Source of the DNA: Acidobacteriota bacterium
Lineage (GTDB): Bacteria > Acidobacteriota > Thermoanaerobaculia > Multivoradales > Multivoraceae
DNA length: 64,000 nt
Direction of reading: 5' to 3'
NCBI GenBank assembly: GCA_029263415.1
Contig: JAJCXN010000038.1
Coordinates: forward strand, 124,001 to 188,000
Shown here: positions 18,778 through 27,110 of the stretch, piece by piece
Layout of the letters: the number at the start of each line of letters is the position of its first letter
Position numbering within the stretch: position 1 is the stretch's first letter
The notes under the pieces: model-generated
What the model was told of the DNA's origin: nothing
Seen by the model: only the letters and a program-made list of their open reading frames with translations
Databases searched by the model: none
Position numbers and translations under genes: made by a program

Positions 18778-19896
18778 ATGGCCGAGCAAGAACTCTTCAA
18801 GAATCAGTTGGACGCCGCGCGTGTTCGCAAGATCGCGCGCGCCATCGAGAAGAGCGAACCATCCTTCCCAGCCGAACGGTTTGCTCGGAGCGCCAGCCGC
18901 GGGCTTGAACAGTTGGAGCTCAAGGCTCGAGTGGGCCACATCATCGCCGCCCTGGCGGCCCACCTGCCCGAGGACTTTCCAGGAGCCCTCGAGGTCTTGC
19001 TCGCGGCGGGCCGCGACAGCATCGCCGAGGGCACGGGCTCGACCCTGCGCGGCTTCGCTGCCTGGCCTCTGATCGACTACATCGGCGAGCGCGGGCAACA
19101 GCATCCGGAACTCGCGCTCGAAGCCCTGAGGGAGCTCACCGGGCTGTTCTCGGCCGAGTTCGCAATTCGCCCCTTCGTGCAAGCGGACCCAAAGGCGTGC
19201 CTGCGCCGCATCACCAGCTGGACACAACACGCCGATGCGGACGTGCGCCGACTCTGCTCCGAGGGAATCAGACCACGCCTGCCCTGGGGGCTGCGGCTGC
19301 AGGAGTTCGTGCACGACCCCGAGCCGGTGATTCGCATTCTTCAGCGCCTCAAAGACGACCCCAGCGAGTACGTGCGCCGGTCCGTAGCCAACAACCTCAA
19401 CGACATCGGTAAGGACCACCCGGAGCGAGTGGTCGAGCTCTGTGAGCAGTGGTCGCCGGGTGCCTCAGCCGAACTGCAATGGATCATCCGTCATGGCACT
19501 CGCTCCTTAATCAAGGCGGGGCACCCCGGCGCCCTGCGTGTCCTGGGGTTCGACCCGAAGGCCAAGGTGCAGGTCGAGCGGCTGGAGCTTAGCGCTCCAC
19601 GCATCCGGATCGGTCAGGACCTCACCCTGCGCTTCGACCTACGGTCTTTGGGCGAGGGGCCACAGCGGCTGGTTGTGGACTACGTGGTCCACCACATCAA
19701 GAAGAACGGTTCGCGCACCCCGAAAGTCTTTAAACTCAAGACGTTCACTTTGGCACCAGGGGAGGTGCAGACCCTGCGCAAGGTGCACAAGGTTCGCCCC
19801 ATTTCCACCCGTGTCTACTATCCAGGGCGCCACACCATCGAAGTCCAAGTCAATGGCAGCACGCACGCGCAGGCCGACTTCGACCTACGTACCTAA
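18778..19896 (+). CDS. AlkC-like DNA alkylation repair protein (HEAT-like repeats)
   Basis: Start at 18778 (MAEQELFKNQLDAARVRKIA) fits family N-termini; the 38 codons before it look non-coding. The 372-residue product is all-helical in its first 250 residues (HEAT-like: DPEPVIRILQRLKDDPSEYV, RRSVANNLNDIGKDHPERVV) and has a C-terminal Ig-like beta domain (VVDYVVHHIKKNGSRTPKVF ... RVYYPGRHTIEVQVNG) characteristic of AlkC rather than AlkD. These proteins are DNA glycosylases removing 3-methyladenine/3-methylcytosine-type lesions. It is monocistronic with a terminator directly after the stop. Confidence 0.88.
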   Translation: MAEQELFKNQLDAARVRKIARAIEKSEPSFPAERFARSASRGLEQLELKARVGHIIAALAAHLPEDFPGALEVLLAAGRDSIAEGTGSTLRGFAAWPLIDYIGERGQQHPELALEALRELTGLFSAEFAIRPFVQADPKACLRRITSWTQHADADVRRLCSEGIRPRLPWGLRLQEFVHDPEPVIRILQRLKDDPSEYVRRSVANNLNDIGKDHPERVVELCEQWSPGASAELQWIIRHGTRSLIKAGHPGALRVLGFDPKAKVQVERLELSAPRIRIGQDLTLRFDLRSLGEGPQRLVVDYVVHHIKKNGSRTPKVFKLKTFTLAPGEVQTLRKVHKVRPISTRVYYPGRHTIEVQVNGSTHAQADFDLRT

Positions 19897-19918
19897 CGGC
19901 CGTGCCCAGGACGACAAG

Positions 19919-19938
19919 AGCACCTGGCCGGTGCTTTT
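19919..19938 (+). terminator. Rho-independent terminator after the AlkC-like gene
   Basis: AGCACC and GGTGCT form a 6-bp stem around the loop TGGCC and are followed by TTTT, 23 bases past the stop. The remaining sequence up to 20289 shows no gene or other motif; its open frames are Arg/Ser-rich and lack family features. Confidence 0.7.
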
Positions 19939-20289
19939 GAAGTTTGAGCACGGAGCAGCCCGGAGCAGCTCAGAGCGCACGGGGCAACTCAAACACTCCT
20001 CGCACGTGAGCGCCCCAGACGAGCCCGTTCGGACTCCCATCGGCGCAGCAGGTCTTCGCCGCTGGGCTCTCGCTGGAGTCCGTACCCAACCATCCCGCTG
20101 AGTGAGATGTTCTTGATCCGGCCACTCATAGGACAAACTAAACTCGCTCAGGATCTAAGCTCGGCGCCAGCATTCCGCCACGTCAAGGGTCAAGTTGGTT
20201 GGCTAGCTCTTGCTAGGGGCGCAGGGAGCCTCTGACGTGACAGGCGTTGAGAGCAATCGGCTCCAACTATGGGACGAAGGAGCTCAGGT

Positions 20290-20880
20290 TCAATGCTCGC
20301 CGGTGAGTTGCTTTCCAGCGGACGGTTCGGCCTCGAGCAGGTAACGAATATCATCGCGGAACGTCTCCTCGGTTTGAGCCCCAAGGTAGGACGAATAGAT
20401 CAACCCTTCACGATCGAAGACGAACGTACTCGGATACCCCTCAAGCCCACCGAAGATGGACGTGCTGATTGCTTCAGGATCGAGCAACACGGTGTATCCG
20501 ATGGGGGTCTCTTCGAGGTACGGAAGAACCTTCTCCGCGCCCTCTACATCGACTGCGATTCCGTAAAATTCGACACCCTCGTTCTTGAACTCTTGAAACA
20601 GATCGTTGAGTGCCGGGATTTCAGACCGGCACGACGTGCACCAGGTGGCCCAAAAATTAACCAAGAGGACCTTCCCACGCGCATCTCTCAGTCCGTGGAG
20701 TTCTCCGTCTAGACCGAGTAGCTCGAAGTCTGGACCGGCCACCAACTTGGCAGCAGACTTGGCGTCGCCAACTTCTTCTCCCGCCGCCTCGCCATGCACT
20801 ATGGTGAGGAGGGCTACAACGAAGAAGCTAGTGATTCTTTGGCGGGTCATCCAACTCATCGATTGTCCCTGTCGCTTCAC
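20290..20880 (-). CDS. TlpA-like periplasmic thiol-disulfide oxidoreductase
   Basis: A 196-residue protein. The N-terminal hydrophobic stretch (ITSFFVVALLTIVHGEAAGE) is a signal peptide or anchor. The thioredoxin fold begins near residue 48 (GPDFELLGLDGELHGLRDAR) and holds the redox motif in NFWATWCTSCRSEIP, followed by the cis-Pro loop YPSTFVFDREG. It overlaps the 3' end of the DUF3179 gene by 53 bases and ends a three-gene overlapping operon. It may reduce or assemble the Cys/Sec site of the DUF3179 protein or a partner; this is inference from gene order. Confidence 0.9.
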   Translation of the reverse strand: MKRQGQSMSWMTRQRITSFFVVALLTIVHGEAAGEEVGDAKSAAKLVAGPDFELLGLDGELHGLRDARGKVLLVNFWATWCTSCRSEIPALNDLFQEFKNEGVEFYGIAVDVEGAEKVLPYLEETPIGYTVLLDPEAISTSIFGGLEGYPSTFVFDREGLIYSSYLGAQTEETFRDDIRYLLEAEPSAGKQLTGEH

Positions 20881-21469
20881 CGCTACCGTCGCAATGGGCG
20901 CAGCGCAACACGAGTGTCTCGGGGTGTTCCTTGCGCCATTGCGCCCACGGTACTAGGCCCCAGCTTTCATGCTCCAACTCGTTGAGCCGTTCGTCGCTGG
21001 TCTCGTTGAGATCCTTTCCGGTCGCCTGCAAGAACAATGCGTCCGTCTCGCGGTCGTACATGACGAGATTGCCATCGATAAGCTTTCCCGACACACCTAG
21101 CGTCAACTCCCTCTCCCCTACTCGACGGTCGTGCACGACGACCGATTGTTCAGATGGTCACCACGATGCCGCTATCGGCGTACCTCCGAGACGATCGTTG
21201 ACCACTTGGTGATTCTTCAGAACGTACAGTGGATAGGCGCGGCTCTCACCGTCAGTCGAAACGCCCACTACACTCACGCCGCTCGGAAGACCTGCCTCCT
21301 CGGCGGTGACAAAGGCTGGCCGCACCAACGCTAGTTTGGCGTCCTTGGCGCGGTACTGGAGCACGCCGTGGAAGGCCTCACCTCCGGTTACAGTCTTCTC
21401 TTGGCTGTGGGCGCTCGCCGCAGCAAGTGTGGCAAGCGCGATTACTGTCAATCTAGTTAGCTGCTTCAT
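20828..21469 (-). CDS. DUF3179 protein, candidate selenoprotein (in-frame TGA = Sec104)
   Basis: Two open frames (down to 21158 and from 21136) lie in the same frame, separated by one TGA and seven sense codons. Joined, they give a continuous 213-residue DUF3179 protein: signal peptide (MKQLTRLTVIALATLAAASA), SRAYPLYVLKNHQVVND, LGGTPIAASW-U-PSEQSVVV, then ELTLGVSGKLIDGNLVMYDR and FLQATGK. DUF3179 proteins normally read [T/S]YCPLCGT here, so TGA replaces the first conserved Cys and Pro follows as expected. A 7-bp hairpin starts 13 bases after the TGA. A C-terminal RCAHCDGSG adds a CxxC pair. Start ATG 21469 overlaps the CRTAC1 stop by 17 bases. If TGA were a true stop, the gene would be broken exactly at its key residue. 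DUF3179's biochemical role is not established. Confidence 0.8.
21126..21144 (-). promoter_or_regulatory. Candidate bacterial SECIS hairpin downstream of the TGA
   Basis: On the minus strand CGGUCGU-CGUGC-ACGACCG forms a perfect 7-bp stem with a 5-nt loop. Its loop begins 20 nt after the UGA and has G as its second base. These match the published bacterial SECIS criteria as I remember them (stem 4-16 bp, UGA-to-loop distance 16-37 nt, a G among the first two loop bases). It lies within the coding sequence, as bacterial SECIS elements do. Confidence 0.65.
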
Positions 21470-23192
21470 TCGTTCCAGAACTTCCACGTGGCGAGGGGGT
21501 CTGAGGCCTCAGCGACGCAGTATTCCACTCCTTCTCGCCTTCGCGCAACCGCACTGTCTGGCCGATTAGAACCTTCTCGAACACCTGAGCTAACCCCGAT
21601 GGCCAAACCACCTGAACTGTGGCCTCTTTGATATTGCCTAGCCCGAAGTGCAGTCGATAGCTGCTGTCTGACAGGAAGCTTTCTCCCACCACGATCTGCT
21701 GTGCCCATTGAGTGTCTCCTGCGATCACTGACACTTTTGCCCCTACGGCAAAGCGGTTCGGCGAGCGGCCTTCCAACTCGATTTCAAGCCAGCCGCCGTT
21801 CGGTGGGGACCGATTCCACAAGACCATGGGCTCTCCGTTATGCACGGACACCACAGCATCGAGAAGCCCATCTCTGTTGAAGTCTCCGAAAGCTGCACCC
21901 CTACCAACGAGGAGCCGAGAAAAGATCTCGCCCGCAGAATCGCTGGCGTCCGTGAAACGGCCACCCTCTTGCCCATAAATCCTCAACGGCTGGGGAATCA
22001 TCTTCGGATCAGAGAGCACCTCTTTCGTCCATTCATCCTCAATCGTGGAGCCATTGACGACGAAAAGATCGAGATCCCCGTCGAGATCAAAGTCTGCCAG
22101 AGCACTCCCCCATCCGACCCAAGAATTGTCCACCGGAGCCAACCCAATCGAGAAAGCGACATCATCGAACAGGAGAGTGTCAGCCGTGGAGAGATTGCGG
22201 TAGAGAGCGTTCTGCTCACCAACCCAGTGGGTAAGAAAGAGATCGGGCTTACCATCACTATCGTAGTCGCCAAGCGCGATGCCCATCCCTGCTCTGGGAT
22301 CACGAGTCCCGGACACCAGTGAGGTATCCGAGAACGTGCCATCACCCATATTCAGGAATAGCTTGTCGAAAGACTGGTCGTTCGCAACGTAGAGATCGGG
22401 GATCTGATCGTCGTTCAGGTCCGCGAAAAGCGCCTGAAGTCCACGCCCCATAGGGTCTTCCACACCAGCCTTCTCAGCGACGTCGACGAAACGCTCTCCA
22501 TCGTTCCGAAACAGGAGGTTTCGCTGCGCCGGATAGGACGCGGGCGTCGTCATCGGAGCGGGACGGCCGCCAACCAAGGAGCGATCGCGCGCTTGATCCA
22601 ACGGGAAGTCGAGGTAGCAGGGTACATATATGTCGAGATCACCGTCGCCGTCGTAGTCGGCGATCGCAGCACCTGACGCAAAGCAAGGCACGACGCCAAG
22701 TCCGTACTCTGCACTTGCGTTGCGGAAGGTCCTTCCACTCTCGCTAAGGAACAAAGTGACCTCATCCAATCCGGTAATCAGAAGATCCAGCCATCCGTCG
22801 TCGTTGACGTCAGCCCACACGGCACCCATCCCCCAACCCACATGCCTCAATCCGCTCGCATCGGTGATGTCGGAAAACTTGCCGTCGCCGAGATTCTTGA
22901 ACAAGCGCCCTGGAGAACGATTTGCCACCAACTGCTCTCGCGGCATGAGCGCTGGGCCGGCGAGATTCGGAAGGTAAATATCGTCGTAGCCATCGTTGTC
23001 GAAATCACCGACAGCGACTCCGGACCCGTTGTCCTCAGGAAGAAGCGCCGCTCGAATGTGGTCGAAGTGCCGAAATGGAAGTGATTCGGATCGGAACTCG
23101 AAGTCATCCTTGCCCTGCAAGGAGACAGAGACGACGGCCAATAGGACGGAAATAACAGCAGCGCACATTCGAAAAGTATGTCCCAGATCCAA
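21453..23192 (-). CDS. CRTAC1 family protein: FG-GAP/VCBS repeats with ASPIC/UnbV domain
   Basis: A 579-residue exported protein with an N-terminal signal (MCAAVISVLLAVVSVSLQG). Repeated calcium-loop blades of FG-GAP type recur (VGDFDNDGYDDIYLPN, WADVNDDGWLDLLI, IADYDGDGDLDIYVP, LADFDLDGDLDLFVVNG, FGDFNRDGLLDAVVS), forming a beta-propeller through about residue 470. The C-terminus is an ASPIC/UnbV domain (NRFAVGAKVSVIAGDTQWAQ, LHFGLGNIKEATVQVVWPSG). Such proteins are extracellular or periplasmic; function is mostly undefined. It is the first gene of the overlapping operon with the DUF3179 protein and the TlpA-like protein. Confidence 0.9.
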   Translation of the reverse strand: MDLGHTFRMCAAVISVLLAVVSVSLQGKDDFEFRSESLPFRHFDHIRAALLPEDNGSGVAVGDFDNDGYDDIYLPNLAGPALMPREQLVANRSPGRLFKNLGDGKFSDITDASGLRHVGWGMGAVWADVNDDGWLDLLITGLDEVTLFLSESGRTFRNASAEYGLGVVPCFASGAAIADYDGDGDLDIYVPCYLDFPLDQARDRSLVGGRPAPMTTPASYPAQRNLLFRNDGERFVDVAEKAGVEDPMGRGLQALFADLNDDQIPDLYVANDQSFDKLFLNMGDGTFSDTSLVSGTRDPRAGMGIALGDYDSDGKPDLFLTHWVGEQNALYRNLSTADTLLFDDVAFSIGLAPVDNSWVGWGSALADFDLDGDLDLFVVNGSTIEDEWTKEVLSDPKMIPQPLRIYGQEGGRFTDASDSAGEIFSRLLVGRGAAFGDFNRDGLLDAVVSVHNGEPMVLWNRSPPNGGWLEIELEGRSPNRFAVGAKVSVIAGDTQWAQQIVVGESFLSDSSYRLHFGLGNIKEATVQVVWPSGLAQVFEKVLIGQTVRLREGEKEWNTASLRPQTPSPRGSSGTNEAAN

Positions 23193-23328
23193 ACGTGTGT
23201 CACGAGTTTCGTCGCCATCTGACTTGAGACCCAGAACGCCTCGCGGTGTTGCCTCTTAACTAGGAAATCGAGGCTAGAGCCACACTCGAGTGATTCGCAG
23301 CACGCTACTTCCCTGCGTCAGCTAGGAG

Positions 23329-24579
23329 TTGCCAGGGTTGGTCCAAAGCGAACGCAAGAAACAGCGTGTCGGCCGATTTCAGGCAGCTCCCAAGAGCTGC
23401 TGCACAGGCATCCTGGTGCAGCCAACGCCTGCTACGAGCTGGACCCCGCGCGACGCCTCGGACCTACCACCAACCCTCGCAGCGGCAACCGGCGGCAAAG
23501 CCCTCTCGGTATGGCAGCTCAACGATGGGGCCGACCCAGGATCCTTGCTGGTCGAGTTGATGAACGAGGCTCGAGACCTGGGTGCGGTGGTGCGACGACG
23601 GGAATCTACTAGTCTGCTCACGGTTGATGGCAGCCTGGTTCATCGCGAAAAGTTGCAGGTGGTCGGTCGCGCGTCGGCTCTCGAGGTGGTCCTTCCCGAG
23701 GGCAGCGAGCTGTGGTCGATGTCGCTCGACGGTACACCCTCGCGACCACTGGAACGAGCGGGCAAGATCTACGCACCACTGTCCCTAGCCAACGACGGAA
23801 CCCGCACCATTGAGATTGTGTCGGTCCAGGCGCAGGTGATACCTGATGGGCGCACGCAGATCGCACTGCAGCTCGCGGTGCTGAATGCACCGGTCCTAGA
23901 ACACCATTGGCAGCTCCTGTTGCCAGAAGGAAAGCGCTACCGGTTTGCCTCCGGCAGCCTTCGCCCTCGGGCCGCAGTAGCTCCGGAAGACAGTGGTCTA
24001 GATCTCGAGATCGGGACCGGAGCGATACAGGGTCAAGTGCGAACCTCTGCCGGTGAGTCACTGCCTGGAGTAACGGTAACGTTGTCGGACCGTGAGGGAA
24101 CAGCGTATACCCAACTGACCAATGCACGCGGTTGGTACTTCTTTCGAGGACTCGGAAGCGGTCGCTATGGGGTGAGAGCGGACCTTGACGGGTTCGGGGC
24201 TGGTGAACTCGACACTCGCGTTCGTGCGCCTCGCACTACGCTAGTGAACCTGCAGCTCGGTCTTGCAGTAGAAGAAACCATTACCGTCACCTCGGAAGCG
24301 CCCTTGCTCGACGAGCGCAAGGTGCAAGCGCTCTTTGAGCAAGACGCTGCTGACTTCCGCCAGGAGGCGTATGCCAAAGAAGCGAATGCCTTCAGGCCGC
24401 GAGCGCTGCAACCTGGCGGTCGAGCCGATCAAGAGCCCGGTGCTCTCGGAAGCGGCAAAGTAGCCGGGGTACGACCACTGCCAGTCCAGATCCCGGAACG
24501 TGGAAAGGTCGTACACCTTGTCGGAGTCTTGCCCGAAGGAGAGCCCTCGGTTCGTCTCGACGTGAAGGGAGTCCATTGA
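23329..24579 (+). CDS. Carboxypeptidase-regulatory-like domain protein, probably 5'-truncated
   Basis: The frame begins directly after a TAG (23323) with a TTG at 23329 and no signal peptide, although the domains are of exported type. Residues about 40-230 resemble an internal segment of large acidobacterial proteins (ESTSLLTVDGSLVHREKLQV, LEVVLPEGSELWSMSLDG, LLLPEGKRYRFASGSL). Residues about 235-325 are a carboxypeptidase regulatory (CarboxypepD_reg) domain (GQVRTSAGESLPGVTVTLSD, GWYFFRGLGSGRYGVRADLD). The end (RPLPVQIPERGKVVHLVGVL ... RLDVKGVH) looks like a natural C-terminus. I read it as the C-terminal part of a formerly longer surface protein; it could be translated but is probably not functional. 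Confidence 0.6.
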   Translation: MPGLVQSERKKQRVGRFQAAPKSCCTGILVQPTPATSWTPRDASDLPPTLAAATGGKALSVWQLNDGADPGSLLVELMNEARDLGAVVRRRESTSLLTVDGSLVHREKLQVVGRASALEVVLPEGSELWSMSLDGTPSRPLERAGKIYAPLSLANDGTRTIEIVSVQAQVIPDGRTQIALQLAVLNAPVLEHHWQLLLPEGKRYRFASGSLRPRAAVAPEDSGLDLEIGTGAIQGQVRTSAGESLPGVTVTLSDREGTAYTQLTNARGWYFFRGLGSGRYGVRADLDGFGAGELDTRVRAPRTTLVNLQLGLAVEETITVTSEAPLLDERKVQALFEQDAADFRQEAYAKEANAFRPRALQPGGRADQEPGALGSGKVAGVRPLPVQIPERGKVVHLVGVLPEGEPSVRLDVKGVH

Positions 24580-24734
24580 ATGCGACCACGGGTTCGGATC
24601 AAAATGCCTAGCCAGGTGTGGCGCCACCAGAGAGGTATTGGCCCCCAACTGTTACGCCCTCAAATGGGTAGGCACGGTAGGCACCTTTGTCTACGGCCAG
24701 CCAGAGTGAGTACAGTCCCAAGGATACTTACACG

Positions 24735-25483
24735 ATGAACGGCCCAGACAGCCACACCAAGCGCCAGCAGCTTTTTGATGCCATTGAGGCCTCTGACGTG
24801 ACAACCGTGCGCCTCGTTCTTGCGCGCGGTTTGGCACAAAGCACGTTGAACGAAGCCCTACGGTTGTCATGTATGCGCCGCAGTACTGAGATCAACCGTG
24901 AACTCCTTGCGGCCGGGGCGGGTATCTTCAGTGAACCGGTCTCCGAGCAACCGCCGACCCACGAACTTCAGGCCCTGCTGTTGGCAGTCGCGGATGGAGA
25001 TGGCGACCTAGTCAGGGAACTGCTTCGCTCAGGAGCAAGCCCCGACGCGAGAATGGACTCCTCGTTTGGGGAACTGCCCGACCTTGAAGAGCGCTACGAG
25101 CCGGGAAAGACAGCACTCATGTTGGCCGGTGAGTTCGGCTCATGGCGATCGCTCGCGTTCTCGTGAATGCTGGTGCTGAACTAGATCTTCAAGGCGCCCA
25201 TGGTTTCACGGCCTTACATTGGTCAGTGCAGAGCAACAATGCCACCATGGTGAGTTTTCTAGTCGAGCGCGGAGCGGCGGTGAACGTAGCAGACATGGAG
25301 GCCTCAACCGCGCTTCATTGGGCGGTCGGAATGGAATCTGTGGAACTGGTCCGTATGCTAGTTCAGGCTGGAGCGGACCTTTCGGCGGCCAATAGCGACG
25401 ATGAAACTCCCCAATGCGTAGCGCAGCAAGTGGCGAATACTGAGATCGCTGGGCTCCTACTCGCCCGCAGCACCGGAACATAG
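24735..25483 (+). pseudogene. Ankyrin repeat protein, frameshifted
   Basis: ATG 24735 follows AAGGA by about ten bases and begins MNGPDSHTKRQQLFDAIEAS. Ankyrin units run up to GKTALMLAGEFG in this frame, which then stops at 25166. The repeat continues in another frame from 25142: MAIARVLVNAGAELDLQGAH, GFTALHWSVQSNNATMVSFL, STALHWAVGMESVELVRMLV, ending at 25483. One extra base near 25138-25144 would restore one protein of about 250 residues. The downstream repeats are well conserved, so the shift is recent, a sequencing error, or a programmed shift; no slippery heptamer was seen. Confidence 0.75.
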
Positions 25484-25504
25484 TCGACGCTCGTCTCAAC
25501 ACCC

Positions 25505-25589
25505 CTCAACACTTGGGCGGCACCTTTGTGTGGTTGCGACACCAGCCTCAACACTTGGACGGCACCTTTCGTGTGCACCTTTCGTGTGG
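25505..25589 (+). repeat. Interspersed repeat, two adjacent copies
   Basis: The head CTCAACACTTGGGCGGCACC is followed by TTTGTGTGG (25505-25533); a second copy starts at 25547 as CTCAACACTTGGACGGCACC and carries two identical tails CACCTTTCGTGTG. It sits between the convergent ankyrin and LodB-like genes; the 231-base gap holds nothing else. A short similar string, GGCACCTTTGTCT, occurs at 24680 without the head. Confidence 0.8.
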
Positions 25590-25714
25590 TTGACAGAGAA
25601 CGTCTGGGTTGTTGTCGGGGCGTCTCTAGCTGTCGTCTAACACTCCGAGACACTTCATGTCTTCCGCCCGAGTGCCACACCGTCCAACCCTAAGGAGATT
25701 GTGCCCAAAGCTTG

Positions 25715-26953
25715 CTAGGAGGGGATGCCGATTTTTCGGTTGGCATCGTTTGCGGAGGCAAGACCCCGAACCCTTCGATGTCGCAGGCGCCAGAAGTCGT
25801 CGTGTGGCCATCGCTGTTCCAGATCGTAAACGTAGGCCCGGTTCCGCTGGTAGTCCTGAAAGCGCTCACGAACGAGATTGGAAAACGTGGATTGCTCGTC
25901 CCCTCGGCCAGCCTGCCAAGCGGCTACTTTGTCGCCTGCCGCGATTCCGTCGCTGAGCGCCTTGTGGATGCCTTGCGCGGCGATCGGGTCGAAGCTGCTA
26001 GCGGCGTCGCCGATGGCGAGCCAGTCTTTGCCTTCAAGGGTGAGCAAGAGGCCAGAGTAGATCGGGCAGGTGTGGTAACGGCGGTCTTGCAGCCGGAGTC
26101 TGTTGAGACTTTGGCTGAGGAACGTGGTCTTGGCCAGAGCTTGTTCAAACCCCTGGTACTGGTTCTCCCGCAGGAAGGAGAGGTGGCGCTTCTCGCACAC
26201 CATCATGTTGACCACTCTGTTGTTGGGCAGCAGGGCGTGGTACCACCATCCGTCCGCGGTGGCCTCTAGCTGAACCTGCCTGGAGCCGCTGGTGTCATGA
26301 AGACTGGCGAAACGCACTAAGGCGAATAGCTGGTCTTCCACGACCTTTCGAATGCCGATGCCCCTGGCAAAACGCGCTGTCGCGCCGGTGGCGTCGATCA
26401 CAAACCCAACCGTGGTGTTGTGGGTGGACTGATCGGGCCTGTGGTGCAAGCGCAACGAATAGCCGCCGTGCTGACCCTTGCGTCTCTCAGCAGTGCCGAA
26501 GCGAGTACGCCAGGCGATGCGCGCCCCCAGGCTTTCCGCTCGCGAAGCCAGTCGCGTGTCGAAAGCCCTTCGATCCAGGCACCACCCTGGCCCAAGCGGA
26601 TTAACGACAAAGTCGTTGTAGCCGACATCGGCCCGCCCCCAAACGGAGGCGTATCCTGGGCACGCACTATGGCGATCGTCCAAGAAGGCCTTCAATACCC
26701 CCAGTTTCCTCAAGAGTAAAAGCGTGTCGGGCGGGCAGCTTTCCCCAATGCGCTGGCACCCTGTTGCTTGTCCCTCGATCACGAGCACTGACAGCTTCAG
26801 TGACGAGAGGATGGTGACAGCTGCAGCAAGGCCGGCCGGGCCGCCACCCAGTATTGCCACGTCGTACTGCGGCTCTAGTCTCAGCCTGTTTGATTCGACC
26901 TGTTGCTCCCTTTTTGCCACATCCCTTTGTGGCACATCCTCGTTACGAGACAT
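25715..26953 (-). CDS. LodB-like FAD-dependent oxidoreductase (tryptophan-halogenase/GGR-type)
   Basis: A 412-residue flavoprotein. The FAD dinucleotide motif GGGPAGLAAAVTIL starts near residue 33, followed by the ribose-binding strand VLVIEG and RIGESCPPDTLLLLRKLGVL, a segment typical of the family that includes tryptophan halogenases and LodB. A second FAD motif is WLAIGDAASSFDPIAAQGIH (GD motif), about residues 310-330. No K79-type WxWxIP halogenase motif is seen. In Marinomonas, LodB is needed to mature the cysteine tryptophylquinone cofactor of LodA; the LodA-like gene lies immediately upstream here with a 157-base gap, which makes the maturation role the best call. Confidence 0.85.
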   Translation of the reverse strand: MSRNEDVPQRDVAKREQQVESNRLRLEPQYDVAILGGGPAGLAAAVTILSSLKLSVLVIEGQATGCQRIGESCPPDTLLLLRKLGVLKAFLDDRHSACPGYASVWGRADVGYNDFVVNPLGPGWCLDRRAFDTRLASRAESLGARIAWRTRFGTAERRKGQHGGYSLRLHHRPDQSTHNTTVGFVIDATGATARFARGIGIRKVVEDQLFALVRFASLHDTSGSRQVQLEATADGWWYHALLPNNRVVNMMVCEKRHLSFLRENQYQGFEQALAKTTFLSQSLNRLRLQDRRYHTCPIYSGLLLTLEGKDWLAIGDAASSFDPIAAQGIHKALSDGIAAGDKVAAWQAGRGDEQSTFSNLVRERFQDYQRNRAYVYDLEQRWPHDDFWRLRHRRVRGLASANDANRKIGIPS

Positions 26954-27110
26954 GCGGTCGACACATTGTCTACCTTAGTAGCCGCCGAGGCCCAATCGCA
27001 GCCGGCGTCGAAGAACGGGCTTCTGAGTGCGTTGCTGAACGGCTCTTACGACGCCTGTCGTGGTCCGACGATCGGTCCTCGAGAAATCCCGCTTGGCAGG
27101 CCGTGCGATT

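Noticed and set aside
25505-25589. Possible CRISPR array or insertion-sequence end
   Set aside because: Repeat copies are far apart, spacers are not regular, tails differ by locus, and no transposase or cas gene is near.
25712-26269. 185-residue plus-strand open frame
   Set aside because: Antisense to the LodB-like flavoprotein; no independent motif.
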